From assembly GCA_050943135.1 (NCBI GenBank), contig JBMNOP010000013.1:1-64000 (forward strand): a stretch of DNA of 64,000 nt, read 5' to 3'. This document shows, piece after piece, positions 24,822-34,245 of this stretch. This DNA is from RUG695 sp050943135 (lineage in GTDB: Bacteria > Planctomycetota > Planctomycetia > Pirellulales > Thermoguttaceae). A program made the position numbers and the translations under genes. Positions within the stretch are counted from its first letter, which is position 1; each line of letters starts with the position of its first letter. The notes under the pieces were generated by a model. It made no database searches. It saw only the letters and a list, made by a program, of their open reading frames with translations, and was not told where the DNA came from.

Positions 24822-25164
24822 CAAGAGGATTTTCTGTCAGTAGTTTTAGGGGGCGCGTATCGACAGGGACCGGTGCGTGCCTCTTTGCTCTCCCTCTATT
24901 CGAGAGGCCGACGCGAGAAAGTTTTTTCTTTTTCGTTTGGGAATTATCCGCCCCCGTTCCGTAATCTACTCTTGCTGGGAGTCATCCTTGGGAACTAACC
25001 TCCTTTCCCAAATCCCACGCAAGTTCGAGCGGCCGCATATGGCAAGACGTGGTTTTGCGACTTTTTGCGTTTTGACGGAGCGGCCGGTCGAACTTTTTTA
25101 TTTCCATAGGGTATATTGCAGATGGGTTACGGGGCGAAAATTTCCCCGGGTGGCGCTACAAAAG
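24822..25164. other. Spacer before the 516-aa unknown gene
   Basis: About 340 bp. The frame of the next gene stays open through this region back to 24877, with in-frame ATGs at 24877 and 25039, so a longer protein cannot be excluded. The residues it would encode look unlike the rest, and a TATATT box lies at 25112-25117, suggesting the transcript starts here. Confidence 0.35.
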
Positions 25165-26715
25165 ATGTCGAAAGTTGAACAAGTTTTCATTCCCGTTTCA
25201 GCACAGGGGGGGCCCCTTGTACCTGCAGCTTGGAGTTGCGGCGTCCTTCCGATCGATCTGGAAGAGATTCTTGAGTCGACCAAATCCCTCTCGGTACCAC
25301 ACGCGCGGCACTTTGATCTGCTCAACCTCTTCTTTCATCATTTGCCGAGCGGCGCTTACGCGATGGGGCGGCTCCTTCCCTCGGCGAAGAATCGAAGGCT
25401 GAAACTCACGGAAATCAAGGAGTTTTATTTGCAATATATGATTGTTCCGCCCGATCTTTTTCTTCGATTCGGGAACAATCCGGTTCTCCTTTACCACGCG
25501 ATTTTGCGCCAGGGGGGTCTTCCCTTTGCCGCGAAACCGGTCGGCGCGGTTGAGCCGATTCTTGTCGAGCGATCGCGAAAATGGTTCGATATACCCCTTC
25601 TTCGCTGGGGGGTCACCTATCCGGGAGTTGTACCTTTGGCAAAATTGGCCGACACGGTCCTCCATTCGCTGAGCACGACCTTTACCGGGGGGCCGCAACC
25701 TCTCTATGTCATTTCTGCCCTCTTTAACCTGTTTCCGATTCGATTTCGACCGGAACTGACCTTTTCGTCCAGCCTCTTTTTCGAACCGAGCCGCTACTTT
25801 CGCGTGATCGGTTTTTCCGAAAAACAGCGCAGCGGTGCCGAAACGCGTAATTTCTTTCCGGTTCCCCACCTGAATCTCGACAATTTGATTCTTCAGACGC
25901 GGGAGACGTTCCCCGAACACGGCTGGCAGCGGTTCATTCGGGAAGTCTTGGGATCCGGGAATTTCGATTTTTTCCAGAGCCGTCTGATGAGTTACGATCA
26001 CGATTACGCCGAAAAGATTCAACGCGAGGTTCCCCTCGTACCGAGCGCCGATGAACTCGACCGTTTGGGAACCCGTTGGTTGGCTGCCATGAATAAGTCG
26101 GATGCGGCACGTGGAAAGACCCGCCCGAATCTTTCTCAAAGCGAAAAGCTTGATGAACCAGAGCAGACATCCGGACAAGAAACGGCAGAGGAGAAGGAAA
26201 CGAAACGGATCTTCCGACTCAGACGGTCGGGAGAGCCGATCCAGCCTCCCCCGAAAATTTCCGAAAAACTTCGGCGCTGGCTTTTGAGTAATGATCCGGA
26301 AGAAGGTGTTCACTTTTTCCGCGACACCCCACCCGCAGTCTCGTTCCGGACCCCTCTGGTCGTGAGAACCGGGCGGAACCCCCTTTTTTCTCCTTTCCAA
26401 CGTCTCTTGGCGGTCTATCCGGAGGCAGAGAAGGATTTGCGTACGATCGATGAGATGGTCGCGGCCGTTCTCGACGGTCAAAGCGAAGCCCTTGATCGAC
26501 TGACCCGCTTTTGGCAGGGGTACATCGCGAAAAACGATGAAGACCACAAATGGCGCATCTGTGAAGAATATACCCATTTTATCCAAATTTTCATCACCGA
26601 AACGGGAGAAAACAATAGTCTCGGGATGTTCGAAGAGAGTACCGCTGCACTCGATCTGCTGAACCTCTTTCTCAACGAGGGAGAAGCGGCGGAATTTTTA
26701 TTTGAAACCGATTAA
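25165..26715 (+). CDS. Large cytoplasmic protein of unknown function
   Basis: This encodes 516 aa from the ATG at 25165. There is no signal peptide, transmembrane segment or nucleotide-binding motif. The N-terminal ~280 residues look well folded, with conserved-looking stretches VFIPVSAQGGPLVPAAWSCG and SGAYAMGRLLPSA. Residues about 300-390 are a charged low-complexity linker, and the C-terminal ~130 residues are acidic and helical. I do not recognise the family. The start is uncertain because there is no clear ribosome site. Codon usage looks like the neighbours, and it stands alone between the flavodoxin-like gene and the protease gene. Confidence 0.55.
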   Translation: MSKVEQVFIPVSAQGGPLVPAAWSCGVLPIDLEEILESTKSLSVPHARHFDLLNLFFHHLPSGAYAMGRLLPSAKNRRLKLTEIKEFYLQYMIVPPDLFLRFGNNPVLLYHAILRQGGLPFAAKPVGAVEPILVERSRKWFDIPLLRWGVTYPGVVPLAKLADTVLHSLSTTFTGGPQPLYVISALFNLFPIRFRPELTFSSSLFFEPSRYFRVIGFSEKQRSGAETRNFFPVPHLNLDNLILQTRETFPEHGWQRFIREVLGSGNFDFFQSRLMSYDHDYAEKIQREVPLVPSADELDRLGTRWLAAMNKSDAARGKTRPNLSQSEKLDEPEQTSGQETAEEKETKRIFRLRRSGEPIQPPPKISEKLRRWLLSNDPEEGVHFFRDTPPAVSFRTPLVVRTGRNPLFSPFQRLLAVYPEAEKDLRTIDEMVAAVLDGQSEALDRLTRFWQGYIAKNDEDHKWRICEEYTHFIQIFITETGENNSLGMFEESTAALDLLNLFLNEGEAAEFLFETD

Positions 26716-26833
26716 ACCAGTTAAAGGGAGTCTGCCGTTTTAAAAAAAGTTCCTTGAACGGTACCTTCTTTGAGCCGAAATTAAGAGAAGGTATCGATAC
26801 GTTCCGTTCCGGAACTCAGACAGCGGTGAGACA

Positions 26834-28504
26834 ATGAACCCCTTACGCACCCTGCATAAAAAACTGTGTGGTTATGGCGCAGGGATACTCTCGGAAATGG
26901 GCGGTGTCGTTACTATCGCTAAAGTCGCCGCGACCGGAACGCTTTTCTCATTTTTTTCTTCTGTTTTTTTGTTCCTCTTCTCCTTTGTGATCTGTGTTTC
27001 TTCCTTGTGGGGGGATTCCCGTTCTGCCGGGGTGCCGAACGGCGGTGTGATGCCGGGAGCTCCCGACGCCAGCTCTCAGGAAATCAATCCCTTCCGATCG
27101 ATCTATCCCGCGGCGGCAAAGATCGTCGGGCAGGGCGACTCGCATGAGTCGACCAACACTCATGTACAGTCCGTCTTTTATGGTTCGGGGTGCTATGTGG
27201 CCGAGGTCGGTGAGTTCGGGATCGTTCTGACAAACTGGCACGTTGTCAGCGAGGCTGTTGGTCCGCTCCTGGTGAAGTTCAGTCGGTTCGAGACCCCCGG
27301 CATAGTGATCATGGCCGATACGGTCTGGGATATCGCCGCGATCGTTGTCTATCGACCGCCGTTTCTTCCGTTCCCCATTTCGCTGGAAGTCCCTCAGCTG
27401 GGTGACGAGTTGTGGGTTGCGGGGTTCGGACAGCATACCGACCTGACCGGCTATCAGGTCTCGTCCGGCCAGGTGCTCGGCTACGGCCGTCCGAACGAAT
27501 CGAGCGAAGACGGGAACGAGACGAAATGGAACTGCGGCCCCGACACGAAGGGCACTCTTCCCTGCGAGACCATCCAAATTTGTACCGGCGTACGTTACGG
27601 TGATTCCGGCGGCCCGATCATCAACCAATATGGCGAGTTGGCGGGGATTCTGTGGGGCTCCGATGGTCATCTGGCGATGGGGACATTCTGTCTCCGCCTT
27701 CAGGCGTTTTTGACCCAGGCCCAGTTCCAGCTGATGCATTACCGTTATTCGGCGCCCGAATTTTTTGCTCGAGCGTCCCGTCGAGAAATCCCCTTAAAGA
27801 AAATCGCGATGCCGTCGGTTCCGGCGCAAAACGCGTTGCGCGCCTCCGGAATATTCCCGATCTCGTCGGTGCCGGTCTATACGAGCGCTTCGAAACACCC
27901 GCCCACGAAAGACCTGCCGGCCTTCTACAAGCCTGCCACGGTGACCGACATCGACGACGCGAGAACAACGCCTCCGTCGAAGGAATTCCTGAGGATTCAG
28001 GCCGATTATAAAAATGCCCACAAAGAGGGGTACACGCTTCCTCCCTACCCGGCGATCTCCTCCCCGACCTTAGCCGCACAGCGCAAGGCGATCGGACGGA
28101 GCCATCCGGAGGTTTATATCGATGCCCGCTTTGCCGCGTCGAAACGAAAAGGGGAAGCTTCTTCCGAGATCCAGGCGACCGGTGCGTCGAATGTGGCAGT
28201 CGCCTCGACAAATTCAAAGAAATCCGTAAAATACAGGACCGCTGGAGACAGTGAGTCTGATTTCCGGAACGCCGGGTTGGAGAAAGCCGCATCGAATCCG
28301 AAAATGGCGGCCCAAACGGTTTCCGAACCGTCGGCCGAAGGGGTCGATTCGGGTGACAAGGAAAAGGGAAGCTGGAGAAAAAAGGTTCCGGGTTTTCCGC
28401 AGATTTCCCTGAATAACGTACAGTCGATTGTCGCAATCGTTGTCATTCTCTTTCTGTTTGTTAACTCACTCCGCCTCCTGTCCGTAGCTTCGCAAGATAA
28501 GTAA
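26834..28504 (+). CDS. Membrane-anchored trypsin-like serine protease
   Basis: This encodes 556 aa. An N-terminal hydrophobic segment (about 33-58) is a signal anchor or uncleaved signal. A trypsin-like domain follows (about 90-300) with the full triad: His136 in LTNWHVV, Asp166 in WDIAAIVV and Ser258 in RYGDSGGPI. A long Pro/Ser/Lys-rich linker (about 310-525) precedes a C-terminal transmembrane helix (about 527-548). No PDZ domain is visible, unlike DegP. The catalytic domain would lie outside the cytoplasm, between two membrane anchors. Substrates are unknown. Confidence 0.8.
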   Translation: MNPLRTLHKKLCGYGAGILSEMGGVVTIAKVAATGTLFSFFSSVFLFLFSFVICVSSLWGDSRSAGVPNGGVMPGAPDASSQEINPFRSIYPAAAKIVGQGDSHESTNTHVQSVFYGSGCYVAEVGEFGIVLTNWHVVSEAVGPLLVKFSRFETPGIVIMADTVWDIAAIVVYRPPFLPFPISLEVPQLGDELWVAGFGQHTDLTGYQVSSGQVLGYGRPNESSEDGNETKWNCGPDTKGTLPCETIQICTGVRYGDSGGPIINQYGELAGILWGSDGHLAMGTFCLRLQAFLTQAQFQLMHYRYSAPEFFARASRREIPLKKIAMPSVPAQNALRASGIFPISSVPVYTSASKHPPTKDLPAFYKPATVTDIDDARTTPPSKEFLRIQADYKNAHKEGYTLPPYPAISSPTLAAQRKAIGRSHPEVYIDARFAASKRKGEASSEIQATGASNVAVASTNSKKSVKYRTAGDSESDFRNAGLEKAASNPKMAAQTVSEPSAEGVDSGDKEKGSWRKKVPGFPQISLNNVQSIVAIVVILFLFVNSLRLLSVASQDK

Positions 28505-28532
28505 AACACCCGCTTTTGAGGGGGAGGTTCTC

Positions 28533-31500
28533 GTGCGGCGGTATTTTATCGATTGGAAGCTCCCGTTCCTTCGGGAGTCGGTTCGTAGGCTTTTGGAAGA
28601 GGATTTTATCGGGGGGATCAAAGAGGGGCGCTTAGATCTTTCCGACGCGGTTTGTGTGTTTCCGTCGAGTAAGGCGATGCGTCTGTTCGAAGAACACCTC
28701 GTTCTCGAAGTCGAACGGCTCATCGGCGAGGGAAAACTTGATTCGGCCTGGATCCCTCCCGAGACCGTGACGGTCGGAGCGTTACCCGAACTTCTCTACA
28801 CGCCTTCAATGCCCTTTGCCTCTCGGGCAGAGGAGATTCTCGCATGGCGTAAGGCCGTTCGGCGCGTTCCGGGCGGGTTTGATGCCCTTTTTTCCGATCG
28901 TTTCCCGAAACCGACCGGCTTTACCGGCGAGACGGAAATCGCTTTCCTCTTGGCACGGCTTTATCATGATGTTGCCTCGGAAGGTCTCGATTTTTCCTCT
29001 CCGCGCGATAAAATCAAGGCAAAGAATACTTTACCGGAGGAGGTTGGGCGATGGGCGGTACTCTGTGATGTTCAGAAGCATTACCTCGAGGTTCTTGAAG
29101 AGAACAATCTCTGCGACAGGCAAAAGGAACGGCTAACCGCCGTCGAAGAAAAACGGTGCGGAACCGAGAGGCAGATTCTTCTCTTCGGGGCGGCCGATTT
29201 GAACGGTTTGCAAATAAAAATGCTTAACCGGATCGACGATATGGTTACTGTTTTCGTTCAGGCGCCGGAACGGGAGGAACCTCTCTTCGACGAATATGGT
29301 CGTGTGTTGCCGGACCGGTGGCAAGAGCGGAAGATCAAAATTCCGGACTCCGTGTTGATTCCGACCGCCAACCCAGACCAAGAAGGGAATTGGACGGCGC
29401 GTTATGTCGGTCTCTTCGGAACGGACCGGGGAACGGACGCTTTTCATTCCGACCGTGTCTCGATTAGCATGCTCGACACGGGAACGCTCCCTACGCTCAC
29501 GGAGGCGTTGACCGAAATGGGAGTTCCTTTTCATTTCGGCGAAGGGAAACCTTTTTCCGAAAATCGGGTCGCTCTTCTTCTGCGCGCGACGGCCGATTAT
29601 CTGCGAACCGGATCGTATGACGATTTTGCGAAATGGATACGTCACCCCGATGTTGAACGGAGACTGCGCCGAGGGAGCCCCGAGCTGGAAAAACTGGATT
29701 GGCTCAGCAGGCTCGACGAGTATCAAAACAGCTATATCCCCCTACGATTCTTGCTTTCGGAACGGGAACTTTTCGACGGCTGTCATGACATCGGTCTGAT
29801 GCTCGACGAGGTCGGGAAACTCTTCCGGCCGATCACCGACGACGGGAGTCGTCCCGTCTCGGCGCCCCTGACCGAGTTTCCTCGGAGAGTCGCCGAATTC
29901 CTCGGGAATTTCTATTCCGATACCGGCGAGTGGAACCCCGGTGGGAACTACACGGGGAGCGAAGAAGAGTTCCTGCGCGACTATCAGATCGACAAAGGTC
30001 TGGAAATTCTCTACGACGTCTTCAATGTGGTTTCGGACATTTCCGAAAAGCCCGATCAAGTTTCCGCCGATCAGGCGATTTCCTTTTTTCTGCGATGTGC
30101 TTCGGGGAATATTCCCGATCCGCAAACCGACGATGCGGTTTCCATGTCCGGTTGGCTCGACGCGCGATTCGACGAGTCTCCTGCCATTATTCTGGTCGGT
30201 TTCAACGAAGGAATCATCCCCGAGTCGAAGTCGAGTCATACGTTTCTGCCCGACACGATCCGTCGGGATCTTGCCATCGAAGATAATGCCCGTCGTTACG
30301 CGCGAGACGCCTATTTCCTATCGGTGATTCTCGAAAACCATTCCCCCGCCGAGCGACAGGTTCGCATTCTCTTTGCCCGCGGCGGTTCCGACGGGGGCTC
30401 GATGTTACCGAGTCGTCTCCTTTTGATGGGGGATTCAATGGAGGTTGCCGAGCGTATTGAACGATTTTTCGGCCCCGTGCCTCCGTTTCCCGATGAGTTG
30501 CTTCCGAAGGAAAAGGAAACCGGCGAACGTTGCATTACCGCCAAGATATCCGAAGTTGTCGAGGTTGCCGAGGCGGCCGAAGCCGACGAACCGGTCGAGA
30601 CAGACGTATTCTCTCTTCCGATTCTCCGGATGACCGGTGAATTGCCGGAGAAGATGAGCATTACAGATTTTGCTTCCTTTCTGTATTCTCCCTACAACTA
30701 CTTTCTGGAAAAAGATAGTTGCTACGGTCTCAGAAATTCGGAAGATGCAGACCGGGAATTCGGAAAGAACTTTTTCGGTATCATCACACACGACATTCTC
30801 GCCGATTTCGGTCGTGACGAGGCCATAAACCAATCCGCCGATGATGAAGAGATTTATCGGTTTCTTTCCGGAAAGCTCGATGCCAAGTTTAGGGAATACG
30901 AATCGCGCCACGCGGCCGGAACTGCCCTGTTGCAACTTGAACAAATCCGCCGACGCCTCAGGGGGTTTGCTCGCTGGCAGGCCGAATGGCACCAAACGGG
31001 AGCCAAGATTATCTTCGCAGAAAAGAAAGCCCAAGCCCTTCTGACGGAGAGTCCCCCTTTTGTCGGCGAAAATATCTTTACGCCGGTCACGTTGTCCGGG
31101 TCGGTCGACCGCATCGACTACAATCCAACGATGGAACAGTGGTTCGTTTTTGATTACAAGACTTTTGAAAGAGAAAGAGAAGGGACGCACGAACCACCTT
31201 CGATATGGAGTTCCGTTTTGGAACCGCTGACCCAACGTAAGACCAAGGATGACGAGGTGCTCCTCAACATCAGGCAGGAAAATATCGTGGAAACCGAACA
31301 TCGGGATCATGCGAGAGACCTCTATTACCCGATCGGAATCCCCGCCGAAAAGAATAAGCGGTGGAAAAATCTGCAGCTTCCGCTCTACGCGAAACTTGCC
31401 GAAACGCTCATTCCGGGGCAAGGCAGGTTTCTCCGCGGAGAGAACCCCTTAGCTTTGGGGTATATCACTTTGGGAAAAGATTTTCATGCCAAAGCTTACC

Positions 31501-31703
31501 TCGGAAACTGGACGCCCCAAGAGATCACCGAGGCGATTCAAACCGCGAGGTGGATACGTTCCCGAATCCAGACGCTATGGAGAGAGGGTGTTGATCCGCA
31601 CGCCTATCTTGTTCCGGAAACTCCCGAGCTCGGGCGCCTTTATGAGCCGCCTAACGGTTATCAGAGGAATCGCCAGACGCCTCTGCGTGACTTTCCCGAC
31701 TGA
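28533..31703 (+). CDS. AddB-like PD-(D/E)XK nuclease family protein
   Basis: This encodes 1056 aa. The overall layout resembles AddB/RexB, a subunit of the helicase-nuclease that resects double-strand breaks: a degenerate helicase-like body (with SPAIILVGFNEGIIP near 550) and a C-terminal nuclease (about 700-1000) with GSVDRID and VFDYKT around 857-885, the PD-(D/E)XK catalytic core. The N-terminal Walker A is missing (VFPSSKAMRL occupies that place), and the four-cysteine Fe-S cluster of Bacillus AddB is not visible. The start is GTG with GGGGAGG 6 bases upstream. No addA is adjacent. It starts 28 bp after the protease gene. Confidence 0.75.
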   Translation: MRRYFIDWKLPFLRESVRRLLEEDFIGGIKEGRLDLSDAVCVFPSSKAMRLFEEHLVLEVERLIGEGKLDSAWIPPETVTVGALPELLYTPSMPFASRAEEILAWRKAVRRVPGGFDALFSDRFPKPTGFTGETEIAFLLARLYHDVASEGLDFSSPRDKIKAKNTLPEEVGRWAVLCDVQKHYLEVLEENNLCDRQKERLTAVEEKRCGTERQILLFGAADLNGLQIKMLNRIDDMVTVFVQAPEREEPLFDEYGRVLPDRWQERKIKIPDSVLIPTANPDQEGNWTARYVGLFGTDRGTDAFHSDRVSISMLDTGTLPTLTEALTEMGVPFHFGEGKPFSENRVALLLRATADYLRTGSYDDFAKWIRHPDVERRLRRGSPELEKLDWLSRLDEYQNSYIPLRFLLSERELFDGCHDIGLMLDEVGKLFRPITDDGSRPVSAPLTEFPRRVAEFLGNFYSDTGEWNPGGNYTGSEEEFLRDYQIDKGLEILYDVFNVVSDISEKPDQVSADQAISFFLRCASGNIPDPQTDDAVSMSGWLDARFDESPAIILVGFNEGIIPESKSSHTFLPDTIRRDLAIEDNARRYARDAYFLSVILENHSPAERQVRILFARGGSDGGSMLPSRLLLMGDSMEVAERIERFFGPVPPFPDELLPKEKETGERCITAKISEVVEVAEAAEADEPVETDVFSLPILRMTGELPEKMSITDFASFLYSPYNYFLEKDSCYGLRNSEDADREFGKNFFGIITHDILADFGRDEAINQSADDEEIYRFLSGKLDAKFREYESRHAAGTALLQLEQIRRRLRGFARWQAEWHQTGAKIIFAEKKAQALLTESPPFVGENIFTPVTLSGSVDRIDYNPTMEQWFVFDYKTFEREREGTHEPPSIWSSVLEPLTQRKTKDDEVLLNIRQENIVETEHRDHARDLYYPIGIPAEKNKRWKNLQLPLYAKLAETLIPGQGRFLRGENPLALGYITLGKDFHAKAYLGNWTPQEITEAIQTARWIRSRIQTLWREGVDPHAYLVPETPELGRLYEPPNGYQRNRQTPLRDFPD

Positions 31704-31772
31704 GACCGGTGTTATGCCGAATGAAGGTTAAAAGGGACTGGATTCCTCGGAATCTTCTCGTCACCTCAATTT

Positions 31773-32582
31773 TCAGTCGGAGATCCGCCTGTGCCCCGAC
31801 TCGCAACAGCGGTGGTCATGGCGGACCAAGTGATGGTCGGAGCCGTAGATGTCGCGGATAATCGTTCCGTTGAGTGCCGAGGTTGGATGAACGACCACTC
31901 GGCGGTTTATACAGATAACGCTCCGCACATAGCGCGAGACGACCCCCAGGTCATGAGAGACAATCAGAATCGTCGTCTGACGGTTCTGCTCTTCGAGGAG
32001 CTGGTAGAGGATGTCGGCCCCCCGCGGGTCCATGTTGTTTGTCGGCTCGTCGAGGATGAGAAGCTCCGGACGGGCGGCGATGGCGCGGGCGATCAGCACC
32101 CGCTGCCGTTCCCCCCCCGAGAGGTCGCCGAACGCTCTTTTTTCCAGGTCGACCAATCCCATCTGCTCGAGTGCCTCACGCGCAGCCGTGGTGTCGGCTC
32201 TTGTGTATCGAAAAAACGCGCGCCCGAGACGGTCGGCAACAGATTCTTTTTCTTCTGTCGCTGCACCGATTCGGCCGGTCAGAACCACATCGAGAACCGA
32301 AATCGGAAAGAGACGGTCGCTGTGAACCTGCTGCGGCACGTATCCGACACGAAGGCGTGTTTCGGCGGGGTTCCCGCCGAAGAGAGTGACACTTCCCCGT
32401 TGCGGGGTAAGGAGCCCGAGCATCAGACGGACGAGTGTGGTTTTCCCCCCGCCGTTCGGACCGATGATCGAGGCGAATTCCCCCGCAACGATCGTCAGAT
32501 TTACATCTTCCAGCACCGGTTCGGACGGTCTGTAGGCAAAGTCACAGGAGGTGATGATTACAATCGGTTCTTGGGAAGACAT
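31773..32582 (-). CDS. ABC transporter ATPase, zinc/manganese type
   Basis: This encodes 269 aa with Walker A GPNGGGKT (41-48), Q-loop VPQQ, signature LSGGERQRV (154-162), Walker B LLILDEP (174-180) and a switch His in VSHD. The closest family by pattern is ZnuC/MntB, importers of Zn or Mn. The C-terminal tail is rich in His and Cys (GSDHHLVRHDHRCCESGH), suggesting metal sensing. No permease or solute-binding gene is adjacent in the window, so partners must be elsewhere. The start lacks a clear Shine-Dalgarno sequence. Confidence 0.82.
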   Translation of the reverse strand: MSSQEPIVIITSCDFAYRPSEPVLEDVNLTIVAGEFASIIGPNGGGKTTLVRLMLGLLTPQRGSVTLFGGNPAETRLRVGYVPQQVHSDRLFPISVLDVVLTGRIGAATEEKESVADRLGRAFFRYTRADTTAAREALEQMGLVDLEKRAFGDLSGGERQRVLIARAIAARPELLILDEPTNNMDPRGADILYQLLEEQNRQTTILIVSHDLGVVSRYVRSVICINRRVVVHPTSALNGTIIRDIYGSDHHLVRHDHRCCESGHRRISD

Positions 32583-32641
32583 GGAATTTTGGTTCTTTTC
32601 TTTATCGAACGCCGGCGAGCGGAAAATAGGTGTCGTACCAA

Positions 32642-34078
32642 TTAAAAATCGTCGGAACCGGACGCTTGGAACTCGTTATAGCCGTCGATTTCCACGAACT
32701 CTTCTTTGTTCATAAATCGGGTGTACTCGGCGGCCCACCGCAGTTCAATGGTTCCCGTCGCGCCGTTACGCTGCTTGGCGATAATGATCTCGGCTTTTCC
32801 TTTTAGGTCACTATCGTACGCTTCTTCATCTCTTACGTAGTACTCTTCGCGATGCACAAAGATGACCACGTCGGCGTCTTGTTCGATGGCGCCCGATTCA
32901 CGCAGGTTACTCAGGCGGGGGCGGTTGTCTTTAGACTGTTCGGCCTGGCGGTTGACCTGGGCCAAGCAGAGGACCGGAATGTCGAGTTCCCGGGCCAATC
33001 CCTTGAGTCGGCGTGCTGTTTTCGCGACCTGTTCCTGACGCGGTTCCGTGGGATTGTCCGGTTCGATCAGGGTCAGGTAGTCGATCACGATCATCGCCAG
33101 ACCCGATTTGCGTTTGAGACGGCGGGCAGCAGCGGCGATTTCCGAAACGGTGTGTGACGACGAGTCATCGATATACAGAGGAGCTGCGGCCAGTGCGGCA
33201 GCGGCTTCAAGGAATCGATCTCGCTCGATATCGTCCAGATAATTACCACGCAGTCGTTTTCCCGGCACCCGTCCCCGTGCACAGAGCATGCGCAAAGCCA
33301 GTTCTTTCTTCTCCATTTCGAGACTGAAAAAGAGCACCGGTTGCTTTGTTTCCACGGCGACGTAGTCGGCGATGTTGGTTGCCAACGCCGTTTTTCCCAT
33401 GCTCGGCCGGGCAGCTAAAATGATCAATTCCGACGCGCGCAGGCCATTCAGGATTTCATCGAGTTTGGTGAATCCGGTGGAGAGACCGTCCATCTCTTCG
33501 GTCATGTTGTCGATTTTGAACAACAGGTCGCCCATAATCTCTCGCATCGGCCTGACATTTTGGGAGCTCCGCTCATTGCTGATCTGGAAAATTTCCTCTT
33601 CGGCTTCGGCAATCAGATCTCGGGGCTTTTTGTCCGATTCGTAAGCCCCCACGAGAATTTTGGAACTTGTTTCGATCAGTTCGCGCAGAATGGCTTTGTC
33701 TCGGACAATTTTGGCATAGTGAGTGGCGTGAGCCGCGACCGGCACCGATGTCATCATCTCGGCAATATAGGCTTCGCCACCGATCTGTTCCATTTCGCCG
33801 TTTTGCCGGAGCCGTTCGGTCAACAGAGTCAGGTCGATCCCTTTCCCTTCGTCATGCATAGCGAGCAGACACTGAAACAGACGGCGGTTCGCATCTTTGA
33901 AGAATTCATGCGGTCGGACAAGAGATATAACCTCGTCGCAGACCATCGGATTGAGCAGGATCGCACCGATCACACCGGCTTCGGCCTCGGCGCTGTACGG
34001 AAGTTGTCGGTCATACGGCATTTGCGTTGCGGTGCGCGAAACTCTCGAATCCCCGTGCTGTCCTCTTTCTCTGGGCAT
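32642..34078 (-). CDS. dnaB: Replicative DNA helicase DnaB
   Basis: This encodes 478 aa. The N-terminal helicase-interacting domain (PYSAEAEAGVIGAILLNP) precedes the RecA-like hexameric helicase domain with Walker A ARPSMGKT (about 223-230), FFSLEM, VIDYLTLI and QVNRQAE motifs. It unwinds DNA 5'-3' at the fork and loads primase. No intein is present. The start at 34078 was preferred over the ATG at 34090 because GGAGGG lies 5 bases before it. The C-terminus is short after the last conserved motif. Confidence 0.93.
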   Translation of the reverse strand: MPRERGQHGDSRVSRTATQMPYDRQLPYSAEAEAGVIGAILLNPMVCDEVISLVRPHEFFKDANRRLFQCLLAMHDEGKGIDLTLLTERLRQNGEMEQIGGEAYIAEMMTSVPVAAHATHYAKIVRDKAILRELIETSSKILVGAYESDKKPRDLIAEAEEEIFQISNERSSQNVRPMREIMGDLLFKIDNMTEEMDGLSTGFTKLDEILNGLRASELIILAARPSMGKTALATNIADYVAVETKQPVLFFSLEMEKKELALRMLCARGRVPGKRLRGNYLDDIERDRFLEAAAALAAAPLYIDDSSSHTVSEIAAAARRLKRKSGLAMIVIDYLTLIEPDNPTEPRQEQVAKTARRLKGLARELDIPVLCLAQVNRQAEQSKDNRPRLSNLRESGAIEQDADVVIFVHREEYYVRDEEAYDSDLKGKAEIIIAKQRNGATGTIELRWAAEYTRFMNKEEFVEIDGYNEFQASGSDDF

Positions 34079-34245
34079 ATTTCCCTCCATATCCTTGAAG
34101 CGATTCCGAACCGGTGAGTCTGTAAAAACAGATTGTGTAAACCTTTTAAAACCGAATTATCTCGGAATCAATACATTATCACTTTCAGCAAGTCTTGCTA
34201 GTCATTCGGTTAAAGTTTTCTGCAAACCCCTACGAAAACGATTTT

